From NCBI GenBank assembly GCA_013368445.1, contig JAACJO010000004.1, forward strand, positions 620,001 through 684,000: DNA of 64,000 nt. The letters run 5' to 3'. Within the stretch, counting starts at the first letter, position 1; every line of letters begins with the position of its first letter. This DNA comes from Leucocoprinus leucothites (lineage: Eukaryota; Basidiomycota; Agaricomycetes; Agaricales; Agaricaceae). Below are positions 1 to 10,266 of the stretch, piece by piece. Below the pieces are notes generated by a model. It saw only the letters and a list, made by a program, of their open reading frames with translations. It ran no database searches and was not told the origin of the DNA. Position numbers and translations under genes: made by a program.

Positions 1-1113
1 TCTCTCGATTGGTGGAGGCGCCATCGATCCTTCTCGCATCATCTTCGCCAACCCGTGCAAGGCTGTCTCTTTCATTCGTGCGGCAGCTAGGGCTAACGTC
101 GACACCATGACGTTTGATAACGCGGACGAGCTTTACAAAGTCGCAAAAGCACACCCACAAGCCAAGTTAGTTATTCGCATCTTAACCGATGACTCGAAGA
201 GCCTCTGCGCCTTCGGCATCAAATTCGGTGCACCGCTTGCGGCTGTTCCGTCACTACTTGCAAAGGCGAAGGAGCTAAACTTGGATGTCATTGGTGTTAG
301 TTTCCACGTCGGGAGTGGATGCTATGATCCCTCCGTTTATCGTGACGCAATCGCTCGCGCAAGGGCTGTGTTTAACATGGCCAAAAATGTTGGTTACGAG
401 TTCACACTTTTAGACGTCGGAGGCGGTTTTGAGGATCGCCTCTTTGAAAATGCAGCCTCGGTCCTGAGGAGCGCGATTAGAGAACATTTCCCCGAGGAAG
501 AGAGGAAGGAGAAGGGTATCAGGCTTATCGCTGAGCCTGGGAGGTACTACGTTTCGACCGCGTTCAGACTCGCCGTCAACGTCATTGCCAGAAGAGCGCC
601 TTTGGATGGAGCAAAGGGATGCGCAGTTCTCAACAAGGATGGAGAGGCACAGCCAGAAGTCATGTGTAGGTCTTGAATGTCAAGGTTCCGACAACTATGG
701 CTGACACCATTTTAGACTACGTTAATGACGGCGTATATGGCGCGTTCAACTGCATCCTATTCGACCATCAGACTCCACTACCTCAAGTCTTGACACTCAA
801 CGGCTCACCTTATATTCCATCAGCCTACCCAGACGAACAACTAGCGAGCATCTGGGGACCCACTTGTGACTCGATTGACTGCGTATCCAAAGGACTAATG
901 CTCCCACGCGGCATTCAAGTCGGTGACTGGCTTGGTTTTGAAAACATGGGCGCATACACTGTCTGTGCTGCCAGCCAGTTCAATGGGTTTGAGGTTAGCA
1001 ATGTGATTTATACCGTCGGCGGTGGCTCGAGCGAGGAAGTGGTTGTGGGCGAGCAGGTCAAGAAAGCGCTCGTCGGTTTTGCGGAGCGCGTTCAAAGAAT
1101 CGAGTTGGAATGA
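1..1113 (+). CDS. Ornithine decarboxylase, 3' part (5' end outside window)
   Basis: PLP-dependent decarboxylase converting ornithine to putrescine, the first step of polyamine synthesis; cytosolic. The frame is open from base 2 and two exons are visible: to 665 and 716-1113. The 50-base intron 666-715 (GTAGGT...TTTAG) splits a Tyr codon, and splicing restores the family stretch [12 protein letters not shown]. Other signatures are IIFANPCK near the start, [22 protein letters not shown] and [10 protein letters not shown], the last carrying the active-site Cys. The PLP lysine and the N-terminus lie upstream of the window. The stop is at 1111-1113. Fungal ODC is controlled by antizyme, but nothing about that can be read here. 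Identification is firm; arginine or diaminopimelate decarboxylases are excluded by the CDSxDC motif. Confidence 0.95.
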
Positions 1114-1439
1114 AATAGACTATTTTTTTTCGTATTTTGAAAAACGTTGGACACTGCCTGATGATTGTGATTTATTCTTGTTTCTTATACTCGGATACGA
1201 CCTAACCTTCGTCTTACATATTATCGGCAAAGGCTCAAATTTGTTTATCGTATATAGACTAAGAGTGCTCCCAATCTTGTTCATGGAGCACCCTCATCCT
1301 GAAACGTATCATAGTGATCTTCGCATTCACCAAGTCTGATTAAATTAATTCCAACATAAAGACCCATCAAAATCGTAGTACGGTTACTTCTAACCAAAGC
1401 CAACGTTGCTTAGCGCTCAACGCGTCTATTATGTATGAA
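1114..1439. other. Convergent intergenic spacer
   Basis: This spacer lies between the 3' ends of the decarboxylase and the minus-strand Gly-rich gene. It is AT-rich with T runs, fitting 3' untranslated sequence of both genes. No other feature is seen. Confidence 0.6.
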
Positions 1440-3222
1440 CTAGTCGAAACCATGCCTCTTTACAGCAGAAGCCCAGGCAGCTCCGCTATACCCAATGTTC
1501 CTTGGTATTGGCGAAGGCGGACTTCGAACCCATCTTCGTGTAGCTTCGATATGTTTGACTCGCCGATTATGAGCTTGCACGGTTTCAGGGATCACTGGTC
1601 CGTCGTCGGATCGCGCACGGACTTGAGGTTTCTCAATAGCGGGCTCACGCTTTCCGTGACCCTGAGATAAAGCAGGCGAACCATCTGGCCGGGGTTCATG
1701 ACGGCGTACGACCACACTCATGCCCCTTTTGGAATTGGAGTTGTCACCATTTGAGTTGGATGTATCGGTGGGAGAGGCACCTGGAGCTGTGGTAGATGAA
1801 GAGGTGTCTGAGCCTTGTGTTCCTCCGGCTGGAGGAGGAGCGGAATGGCAAGTGTTGCAACGAGGTTCGGGTTTTGTGTTTTGAGGGTGAAGGTGAGGTC
1901 CGGAATGTCTGCCGTTGAGATGATTGGGAAGAGCAGTAGTGGTAGTGGAGGCTCGGGGTTGTTTTGGTGAGGAGCGTTTGTAATTGTTGGTGGTGGTGGT
2001 GGTAGTGGTAGGAGTGCGAGCATTGAGAGAGCGCTTCTTCATGGAGGTGCCGTCACCGTTAGCGGGAGGGTCATTGCCGTCCTTACCGCCTCCTGGTGGA
2101 TTTTTGCCTTCGTCGCCTTTGCCTGGTGGGTTGCTCCCACTGGTATCGTCGTCGCAGTCTGGGTCGTTATCACCGGAGCCGTCGCCTCCGTCGCCTCCAG
2201 AACCACCAGAACCATCGCCTCCATCACCGCCAGAGTCTCCATCACCGCCACTTCCGTCGCCTCCGTCGCCTCCAGATCCATCACCTCCGGAGCCGCCAGA
2301 GCCACCAGATCCGTCGCCCCCGTCGCCACCAGATCCGTCACCGCCAGAGCCGCCGGAACTGTCACCCCCGTCGCCTCCAGAGCCATCACCTCCGTCGCCC
2401 CCTGAGCCGTCACCCCCAGAACCATCGTCTCCTCCTGAACCCCCGGATCCATCACCTCCATCACCACCAGAGCCATCGCCCCCTGAGCCCCCAGATCCGC
2501 CGGACCCATCACCACCATCGCCCCCGGAGCCTCCAGAACCGTCTCCTCCAGAACTGCCATCACCTCCAGAGCCGTCTCCTCCTGAACCTCCGGAACCATC
2601 GCCTCCGTCACCGCCATCACCCCCGGAGCCACCAGAGCCACCAGAACCATCACCTCCAGAGCCATCGCCGCCAGGCGGGGAGGTGCATTGTGGCGGAGCA
2701 GTCTGGCAGGGGCAAGGTGCGCTAGGCATGCCGTTACCAGAACCTGTACCACCATCACCCGTCTCAGTGGGGTCCTGGAAGTATTGCTTTCAGTCAGACA
2801 TGGATGATATGTGTAAGGACGAAGCGGGGAACTTACGGTACGAGCTCGGAGGTTTTCTTCGCGTTTTTCATAGTACTCGTAGTAAACTTTTCTGGGGTAA
2901 CGGCGGGCTTGGGGCTTGGGTGAACCATTTGCCTCGCGAGGGGTATGTGCTTCACGCTTTACTTCACTTATCGTCACACCTGGAGCAGATCGACGAATGG
3001 TGTCTTCGACATTGACCCTCCGCAAAAGATCTGCGGGAGCACTGGAACCGACGTTTCCTCGAGCTTCAAGTTCCGAGGAAGGAGTGATCCTATTTCATCT
3101 TCGTGAGTACCAACGTAATAGGCGAATCCTTGCCCATGATTAGCGTACCTTATGGGAGCTCCATAGCCAGAAACTACGTTGAGGAGCAAAGTAGCAATAA
3201 GGACGGTGGTAGAAGAAATCAT
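1440..3222 (-). CDS. Secreted Gly/Ser/Asp-rich low-complexity protein
   Basis: Three exons on the minus strand: 3222-3149, 3089-2837 and 2786-1440, giving 557 residues. Introns 3148-3090 (GTACGC...ATAG) and 2836-2787 (GTAAGT...AAAG) keep phase. Residues 1-22 form a signal peptide (MISSTTVLIATLLLNVVSGYG). A polar, Arg-rich segment follows, then about 180 residues of GGDGSGG-type repeats, then a Ser/Thr/Pro-rich tail. Several dibasic sites (KKR, YKR, SKR, GKR, VKR) could be cut by a Kex2-like protease in the Golgi. Six Cys occur in pairs. I do not recognise the family. The repeat resembles secreted or wall-associated glycine-rich proteins, but no function can be assigned. The first exon is supported by the signal peptide. 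A further intron in the tail cannot be excluded. Confidence 0.65.
2160..2690 (-). repeat. Coding minisatellite (GGDGSGG units)
   Basis: Imperfect 9-base-scale repeats, GGAGGCGAC/GGTTCTGG-like on the minus strand, encode runs of Gly-Gly-Asp-Gly-Ser. The tract is strongly purine/pyrimidine biased. It leaves long frames open on both strands, which are shadows of the repeat. Such tracts usually vary in length between strains. Confidence 0.85.
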
Positions 3223-5189
3223 CTTTTTGATCGAAAGAACAACGATTTTGGGGATGATATTAAGATACGTCGATAGCTAGTTTTGTAACCAGTACAAAGT
3301 CGTATGTTCACCAGGAACAAAATGCGAAGACGTCGACTTGTGAAAGACGCGTAACTCTAAGGCAACCGGCGCCAAAGAGGAGTAGAGGTGAGCACTGCTG
3401 AGGGGACAAGAAAGCTGGAGCCTAAGCTTATATATGGGATGGTCGACTAGGCGTACGGGGTTTGAGCCGAATTTGTTTGGTCGTAAGTGTATGAGATGCG
3501 CGCTGCATCAGAGACAGGAATGGTGCCAGTTGAGTACTATAGTGATACAGAATTGGTCTCTTGCATTCCGGAGCTCCATGCATCATGGTTCCTAGGGTAT
3601 TTCCAATGACTACGAGGGTTGCGAGAGGGATACTGTTCAGGAAGAAATTAAATTAGTTCTTCCGACTACCGAGTGATATCCTGCGTGTTTGAGGGGCTTT
3701 CAAGTAGGGCCGGTGCATCAGGCAGTCAGACTCTGGGGTTTGGAGACACCACTGTACTGTTAAGGGTCGGGGGTATCAGCGTCGGAGAGTTTGATTGTGT
3801 TTCAGTAGGCGACGAGTCGGTAAGGCTTCCTTCAGCTGCTAGGACTTCCGAGTACACAAGGTGGACAGGGCTGATATCTTGGATAGATCAGAATAATGGA
3901 CCCAGTATGGAGTAGAGATGGAATAACAGATATTTCTTGGTTCATGTAGATGATGTTGGATGAAATCAGAGTCGGAGATATATCCGAATTCTGTGGTGTT
4001 TGTCACCGATACCCTTTTGATGGGACTGTGCCTTGTGAGGACATTATTGCGAGCTCTAAGCTTCTCCAGCTTGACCAGAATAATGCTGAGGCGGATCGTG
4101 GAGGTAGTGTATTCGAACTTCGTGATTCAAGGAGAAACGCAAGAGTAAACAAACCACAACTCCGGTTTCCAAGAATCCAAGTTTGGCGGTTGACGAGGTT
4201 TCAACTTATACTCTAGTCGTGGAGTCTCCCAGTGGCCCCTCTAACAACTACGGTACAGGTTGATGTACTATTAAGAAGACACTTCCGGGCCTGGACTATC
4301 ACTCTCATGTTCGAGTTTGGGAAGGAGAACCTGTGAAACAAGCACACCTGCCAGCGAGTCCACGGAGGCTTACGGGTAGCCGTGCTCCGTGAAGAGTACT
4401 AGGTCCAGTTTCCTGACAACTGGTGACCATTCAGCCATCCTCGGTGCCCAACACTTATTTCCGAAGAGGATGACTGTTAATAAGTTTTGCAGTGGACAAC
4501 GCCTCAATAAAACTGAGCCTACTTCCATTTGATTATAGTTTATCCCTTGATGACAGGATTCGGACATTCCTCTGTGGCCAAGACATTGTTTCATGCAAGA
4601 ACGGGCGAGCCGTGAGATCCTTTGGTGGATATTCTGAAGGGTTTGCCCTGGTGGAGACCCTTCGAAGGCCGTTCGACGCCACAGTGTGTACTATGTTCAA
4701 ACGTACTATCATATGTCTGGTTAAGCTGATCTGGGTTCATTCAGGTGTAATGTGAAGAATTAGAAGACAGTTTCTCTATGTCAAACGTCTTGGCATCTAA
4801 TATAAATTATGCTGAATTGCATAGTTGCTCCTCTCCCTGAATGCATTCAATGGCTTCCTGTTCCTCGCCTCGCATTCTACGATTGACCATCCGTTTCCCA
4901 AGCTGTCGCCAAGGTCATCAATCCATTGTAGATCAACTTCTACTCTGACCGAACGACGTCGAGTGCATAAGCAATTAGTTGTCATACATCCCTGCACCTT
5001 CCGCTCTTCGTTCCCAAATATCCGCGGAAGTCCTGAGGCATGGATAGACACCTTGGTAGCCATTCAATTCGGCCAGTGGGTGACGTTTTGAAGGCGACAA
5101 AGGCATTCTCCATGTCTCTATATCTTCAGGCGATCTTTGGGGGATAATGTGTTAACCTGCCTGAAATTCAACTTCTCTCATGTTCTGAT
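3223..5189. other. Stretch without recognisable gene
   Basis: The left 250 bases are the likely promoter of the minus-strand Gly-rich gene. The rest has only short open frames (longest about 88 codons) with no known motif and no splice chain I could extend. It may be decayed sequence. I see nothing else in it. Confidence 0.5.
3427..3436 (-). promoter_or_regulatory. Possible TATA box of the Gly-rich gene
   Basis: CATATATAAG on the minus strand, about 205 bases upstream of the start codon at 3222. The position is plausible for a fungal promoter but far from proof. Confidence 0.3.
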
Positions 5190-5800
5190 ATGTGACCCTT
5201 CGGTCCTAGACATATTTCCGAGAATGACCTCGGGGACCTACGTGACAAATCCGTGATTGTGACAGATGGATAGTGAGTCCCAAGTCGCCTTATGTCGGAT
5301 GATTTTCTAAGAAACTGGTGTATGATCTAGGTCTGGAATTGGATACTTTGCTTCATAGTTCCTCGTAAGAAGGGGCGCCAAGGTATACGCAACTAGTGAC
5401 TTGTAATCATTCGCGAAGTCTACACGCTATTGTGCTAGGTCTACTTGGCGACACAGAACGAAGAAGGGACGAAGGACGCAATCCAAAAACTGGAGGCCGA
5501 GGGATTGGCGACGGCTCCCTTCATTAGATCAAACCCAAGTTGGACGACGCTCGTGTTTTTGAAGAATGAAGGCCGCTTGGATATTCTGTGTGTGTGCTCC
5601 CAAAGTCCACTTGTGGAACTATTTTTGGTTGATTCCGGCGAGTGAACAGAATGGGAAAGTATGATACGTTCTTCCTGTTCGTACAACGACCAGAGACTAA
5701 GATTCAAAATCAGAGCCATTGGTCCCTTCCAATTAACCAAGGATGGATTGTGAGATACCATGGCGATCAACTATGTTGCTCGATCTCAACGGCATAGAGT
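5190..5800 (+). pseudogene. SDR array copy 1, decayed 5' part
   Basis: Oldest-looking copy of the short-chain dehydrogenase repeated to the right. It aligns with exons 1-5 of copy 3. The start ATG at 5190 is followed at once by TGA (5193-5195) where the others have TGG for Trp. The glycine motif region reads VTDG instead of VTGG. Exon 3 is recognisable near 5438-5590 (YLATQNEEGTKDAIQKL) but frame-disrupted, and exon 5 near 5730 reads GPFQLTKDGL followed by a stop. Nothing matching exons 6-8 follows. Not functional. Confidence 0.85.
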
Positions 5801-5830
5801 AGATTTGACGAATCCTTGGACAATTACCTA

Positions 5831-7790
5831 GGTGTGGGTAAAAATCGTTCTGCTGGAGCATCAGCTCATATGATTGCTATCCCTTGGCATTTTGGCATCA
5901 TATTTCCTGTTTCCGGTACCTCAAGACACCGCCCATGTCATTGGATATCCGCTGTCCTTCCAAAATAGACATTGCTATTGGCATATGATGCCTAATGACA
6001 AGCCATAGTGACAAATTTAATTCTCGGGTCTAGCCTAGCAGGGCATATAGGTCACCCGAGTAACTGCGACCAATTCACGCTCAAGGTTTCACAATCTCTC
6101 CATTATGTGGCCATTTGAAAGTCATAGGCGTATATCTGAGGAGGATTTGCGGGACCTGCATGGTAAAGTTATCATTGTAACAGGTGGATAGTGGGTATCA
6201 AATTTACTCGTTTCCTAGCCATTTGTTGACTGGTCGTGTTCTGTGCAGCTCAGGAATTGGTTACTGTACGACACAATTCCTCGTTCGGAAGGGTGCCAAG
6301 GTACGTTGAGTGCTCATAACAATGCCCGTCATGATTCCGACGTCCGGTTCTGCAGGTGTATCTCGCAACAAGAAATGAACAAGGCACTAAAGATGCCATG
6401 GAAAAATTGGAGAAAGAAGGCATCGGCGACGGGACTCTTCACTGGCTAAAGATTGAACTGGATGACCCCCGTTCTGCTAAAAGCGCTGCTGAAGAGTTCC
6501 TAAAGAAAGAAGAACGGCTAGACATCTTGAGTGCGTGGTAATCTTTTCATTCTGGTTCCAACAAACATTGACCTCTTATGCAGTCAATAATGCTGGAAAG
6601 TGAGACGTCTCCCCGATAAGTTTTATCTAGTTTGTTGACATTCTATCTCAGAGGCAACGGCCCCTTGGGCTTGACGAAGGATGGCTTGCGAGAGTCGATG
6701 GCCGTTAAGTATGCACCCTCGAATTCATTCCCGGGCGCCCAGACTCATCACCATTGCCGTGATAGTTATCTAGGGCACTTTGTTTTCACGGAAAATCTGC
6801 TGCCCCTACTGATACAAATCTCAAAGCAAGAGGGTTCTGATGTCCGTATCATTAATGTCAGAGAGGCTTCCCGTTTTCGTTATGTTTAAACTGATTTCCT
6901 TCTCGCCAATCATTAGGTCTTATCTCAAGGTCATACTATGGTCTCGCCTACCTCGTTCGTTGGCAAAGAGAACTTCAATAAATCCTGGGGGGCATCCTGG
7001 ACAAGCGATCTCTCCACCTACGGTACATCCTCGACGCACAGTCAACACTCAAAACATATTCTGATCAACATGGTACCAGGTTTATCCAAGTTGGCGAATG
7101 TTCTCCACACTAAGCACCTCCAACGTCGTCTCAACGAACAGAAAGTGGACATAATCTGCATGGCTATCCACCCTGGTGCAGTCATGACGCCTAATGTGCA
7201 AAAATTCTTGGGCAGCCGGCCGCCTTGGTCGCGACCATTTTTCAGACTATTATTGAATCTGATATTTGTCCCCATGAGATAGGGCGCCATGAACTCAGCC
7301 TACACGGCTGCTTCGCCTGAAGTCAAAGCGAAAGCCGAAGCCTTCAAAGGGGCGTATGTCGATCCGGTTGGAAAAATCATTGATCCATCACCTGCTGCGA
7401 GGGAAGAGAGGCTGGAGAATGAACTTTATGATACGACGCTGGAAAGTTTGAAGGAGCTGAATATCTGATTTTCTCAATATATGGTCGAGCTAGTAGAAAG
7501 TTTGTCATCTGTTTTAAGTTCACTGAATCCAAGTCATGCGATATTAAGAATTTATGGGAGGCCTTGAGGTGTAGTTGGGGGTGTGGCGGAAGTTACCCGT
7601 TGCGTTCGAAGGGTTCAAACGTCCATCTCTCCATGAGCAGTCTCACAAGCGGTTTGTTGACCAGAAAGGCTGCGCGTTAGTAAATAAACGCATCGGGCTC
7701 GGGTAGAAATTCAGCCAAGGCCATGATACGGTCCCTTGTGCCAAAGATGCCCAGGAGATAGAAGGAGCGAAAGACATCTTGGGGGATTTA
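5831..7790. repeat. Tandem duplication, left unit
   Basis: Begins GTGTGGGTAAAAATCG near 5832 and matches the block starting near 8083. It carries about 270 bases of upstream sequence, SDR copy 2 and about 300 bases of downstream sequence. The start codons of the two units lie 2,254 bases apart. The match fades around 7790. Confidence 0.8.
6105..7468 (+). pseudogene. SDR array copy 2, nonsense mutation in last exon
   Basis: Same eight-exon layout as copy 3: 6105-6190, 6249-6300, 6356-6530, 6584-6599, 6652-6708, 6766-6856, 6917-7022 and 7080-7468. All splice sites are intact and motifs TGGYSGIG, INNAG and YGLSK are present. One change, TAG at 7280-7282 where copy 3 has GAG, ends the frame about 60 codons early. 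The sequence beyond the stop still reads through in frame to TGA at 7466-7468, so the nonsense change looks recent. A shortened protein keeping the catalytic core could still be made, but loss of the C-terminal helices usually unfolds this fold. Confidence 0.85.
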
Positions 7791-7799
7791 TGGGTCCCA

Positions 7800-7949
7800 T
7801 GGGTAAAGGCGAAAGGCGATATTTTCAAGGGAGCGTATGTTGAACCTGTTAGGAAGATTACGGATGGGTCGATTTTCCCCAAAAATGAGCGTTTGGCTAA
7901 TGAGTTATATGAGATGATGTTGGGGAATTTGAAGGACTTGGGTGTATAA
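7800..7949 (+). pseudogene. C-terminal relic of another SDR copy
   Basis: An open frame ending TAA (7947-7949) reads FKGAYVEPVRKITDG and then NERLANELYEMMLGNLKDLGV-like sequence. It matches the last 50 residues of copies 2 and 3 but is diverged. No upstream exons remain. It shows that at least one more gene copy once lay here. Confidence 0.75.
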
Positions 7950-8081
7950 AAAGTGTTGGAGAATATTCGCTTAAAAATCGTCATGGCTCATTCCTTTTTC
8001 CCGTTGATTTCTGACGCTTAGATATGTGCATAAGTATGTATGTAGACGGTGCGGGCCTAGCTTTGGATTTGGATTTGTTTG

Positions 8082-10010
8082 GGTGTGGGTAAAAATCGCT
8101 CTGCCGGAACATCGGTATATGACTGTTATCTTTCGTTATCCCTTGACAGTTTGACATCATACTTCCTGTTCCCAGCACCGCAAAATGCCGCCCATGTCAT
8201 TGGTTATCCACATTCCCTCCAAAATAGACATTTTCATTGGCGTACAATGCCTAATGGCAAGCCGTGGCGACGAGTTTGCTTCCCAGGTCTAGGCTAGGCC
8301 AAAGGCCACCCGAACAACTGTGACCAATTCACGCTCAAGGTCTCACACTCTCTCCACTATGTGGCCATTCGGAAGCCATAGGCATATATCTGAGGAGGAC
8401 TTAGGGGACCTGCATGGCAAAGTTATCATTGTAACAGGTGGATAGTGGGTATCAGGTTTTCTCATTTCCTAACCCCTCTGTTGACTAGTCGAGTTCTGTG
8501 CAGCTCAGGAATTGGTTACTGTACGACACAGTTCCTCGTTCGGAAGGGTGCTAAGGTATGTCAAACGCTCATAACAACGCTCATCGTGAGCTTGACGTCC
8601 GGTTTTGCAGGTGTATCTTGCAACAAGAAGTGAGCAAGGCACTAAAGATGCCATGGAAAAATTGGAGAAAGAGGGCATCGGTGAAGGTTCCCTTCACTGG
8701 CTAAAGATTGAGCTAGATGACCCCCGCTCCGCTAAAAGCGCTGCTGAAGAATTCCTGAAGAAAGAAGACCGGTTAGACATCTTGAGTGCGTGGTAGTCTT
8801 TTCGTTCTGGTTACTACATACATTAACCTTTCAAACAGTCAATAATGCTGGAAAGTGAGGAGTTTTTCCGATAACCTATATCCAGTTCGTTGATATTCTA
8901 TCTCAGAGCCACTGGTCCCATGGGCATGACGAAGGATGGCTTGCGAGATTCGATGGCCATAAAGTATATCCCTTCAAATTCGTTCCCGGAGTTCAGGCTC
9001 ATCAACCGTGTTATGATAGTTACTTGGGACATTTTGTTTTCACGGAAAACCTACTGCCCCTATTGATACAAACCTCAAAGCAGGAGGGCTCTGATGTCCG
9101 CATCATCAACGTCAGAAACGCTTCCCACTTTCGTGATGCTTAGCCTGATTCCTTCTCGTTAACCATTAGCTTTCGTCTCGAGGTCATACTCTGGTCTCAC
9201 CTGCCTCATTCGTTGGCAAAGAGAACTTCAATAAGTCCTGGGGGCCATCCTGGACAAACGATTTGTCCACCTATGGTGCGTCCTCGATGCATAACCCAAC
9301 ACTCAAAATATATATCTTAATCAATATGGCATTAGGTTTATCCAAGTTGGCGAATGTTCTCCACACGAAACATCTCCAGCGTCGCCTTGACGAGCAGAAA
9401 GCAGACATAATTTGCGTGGCGATCCACCCTGGCGCGGTCATGACGCCTAATATGCAAAAGTTCTTGGATAATAGACCATCTTGGTCGCGACCATTTTTCA
9501 GATTCTTGCTGAATCTGATGTTTGGTCCTATGAGAGAGGGCGCCATGAACTCAGCCTATACGGCTGCTTCGCCTGAAGTCAAAGCCAAAGCCAAGGCCTT
9601 CAAGGGGGCGTATGTCGATCCGGTTGGAAAGATCGTTGATCCGTCACCTGCTGCGAGGGAGGAGAGGCTGGAGAACGAACTTTATGATACGACGCTGGAA
9701 ATTTTGAAGGAGCTGAATATTTGATTTTCTCAATATATGGTCGAGCTAGTAGAAAGTTCATCGTCCGTTTAGAGTTTTCATCGAATTCAAATCATGCGGT
9801 ATTGATTTTTCCTGCGAGGCCCTGAGGTTTGTGTCGGAGGTAACCCATTGCGTTCAAAGGATTTCAACGTTCTTCTCCCGTCTCCACAAGCGCTGTGCGC
9901 TGGTAACTAAACGCACCAGGTTCGGATAGAAATCCAGCCAAGGCTTTGATACAGCCTTTTGTGCCAAAGATGTCCGGGAGATAGAGGAAGCAACTAAAAA
10001 CATCCCAGGA
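8082..10010. repeat. Tandem duplication, right unit
   Basis: Counterpart of the unit at 5831-7790. It carries the same upstream block, the intact SDR copy 3 and the same downstream tail, which is recognisable to about 10010. The C-terminal relic found after copy 2 is absent here. Between this tail and copy 4 (to 10266) nothing else is recognised. Confidence 0.8.
8359..9724 (+). CDS. Short-chain dehydrogenase/reductase, intact copy 3
   Basis: NAD(P)-dependent oxidoreductase of the classical SDR fold, retinol-dehydrogenase/WWOX-like group; substrate unknown. Eight exons: 8359-8444, 8504-8555, 8611-8785, 8839-8854, 8907-8963, 9020-9110, 9170-9275 and 9336-9724, all in phase, 323 residues. Exon 4 is only 16 bases. 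The nucleotide-binding motif TGGYSGIG spans exons 1-2 and the apparent TAG at its centre is an exon-intron boundary. INNAG is encoded across exons 3-5, the serine strand reads IINLSSRGH, and the catalytic YGLSK spans exons 7-8. No signal peptide is seen, so it is probably cytosolic. It is the only undamaged member of the array, with its own copy of the duplicated upstream block. Confidence 0.9.
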
Positions 10011-10266
10011 TGGACGTAACTAGTCCGTGAATGAGGTTGTTGAGCCTGGGCGAATCTCCAATCAATTCAACCGCTCTGCCTGAATATCTGATAAATAGTT
10101 GTAATTAACTGACATCTGCTTTTTTGAATAAACTTTGGTTGTTGGCAGCAGCTTCAGTGTAATCACAAAACGCGAAATTCGGCAACTTATTCCCAGGCCA
10201 AGTGGTCGACCCTGACTGGGATCTCTAACCAGTGGATGTCATTCAATATTCTCCTTAGTGCTACCT

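Noticed and set aside
1984..3015. 343-codon Pro/Ser/Glu-rich frame on the + strand, like an extensin
   Set aside because: It is antisense to the spliced Gly-rich gene and arises from the repeat tract. It has no ATG-signal-peptide context of its own.
8441..8446. Apparent TAG stop in exon 1 of the SDR copies
   Set aside because: The stop is TA at the exon end plus the G of the intron GT. Splicing gives TAC and the motif TGGYSGIG.
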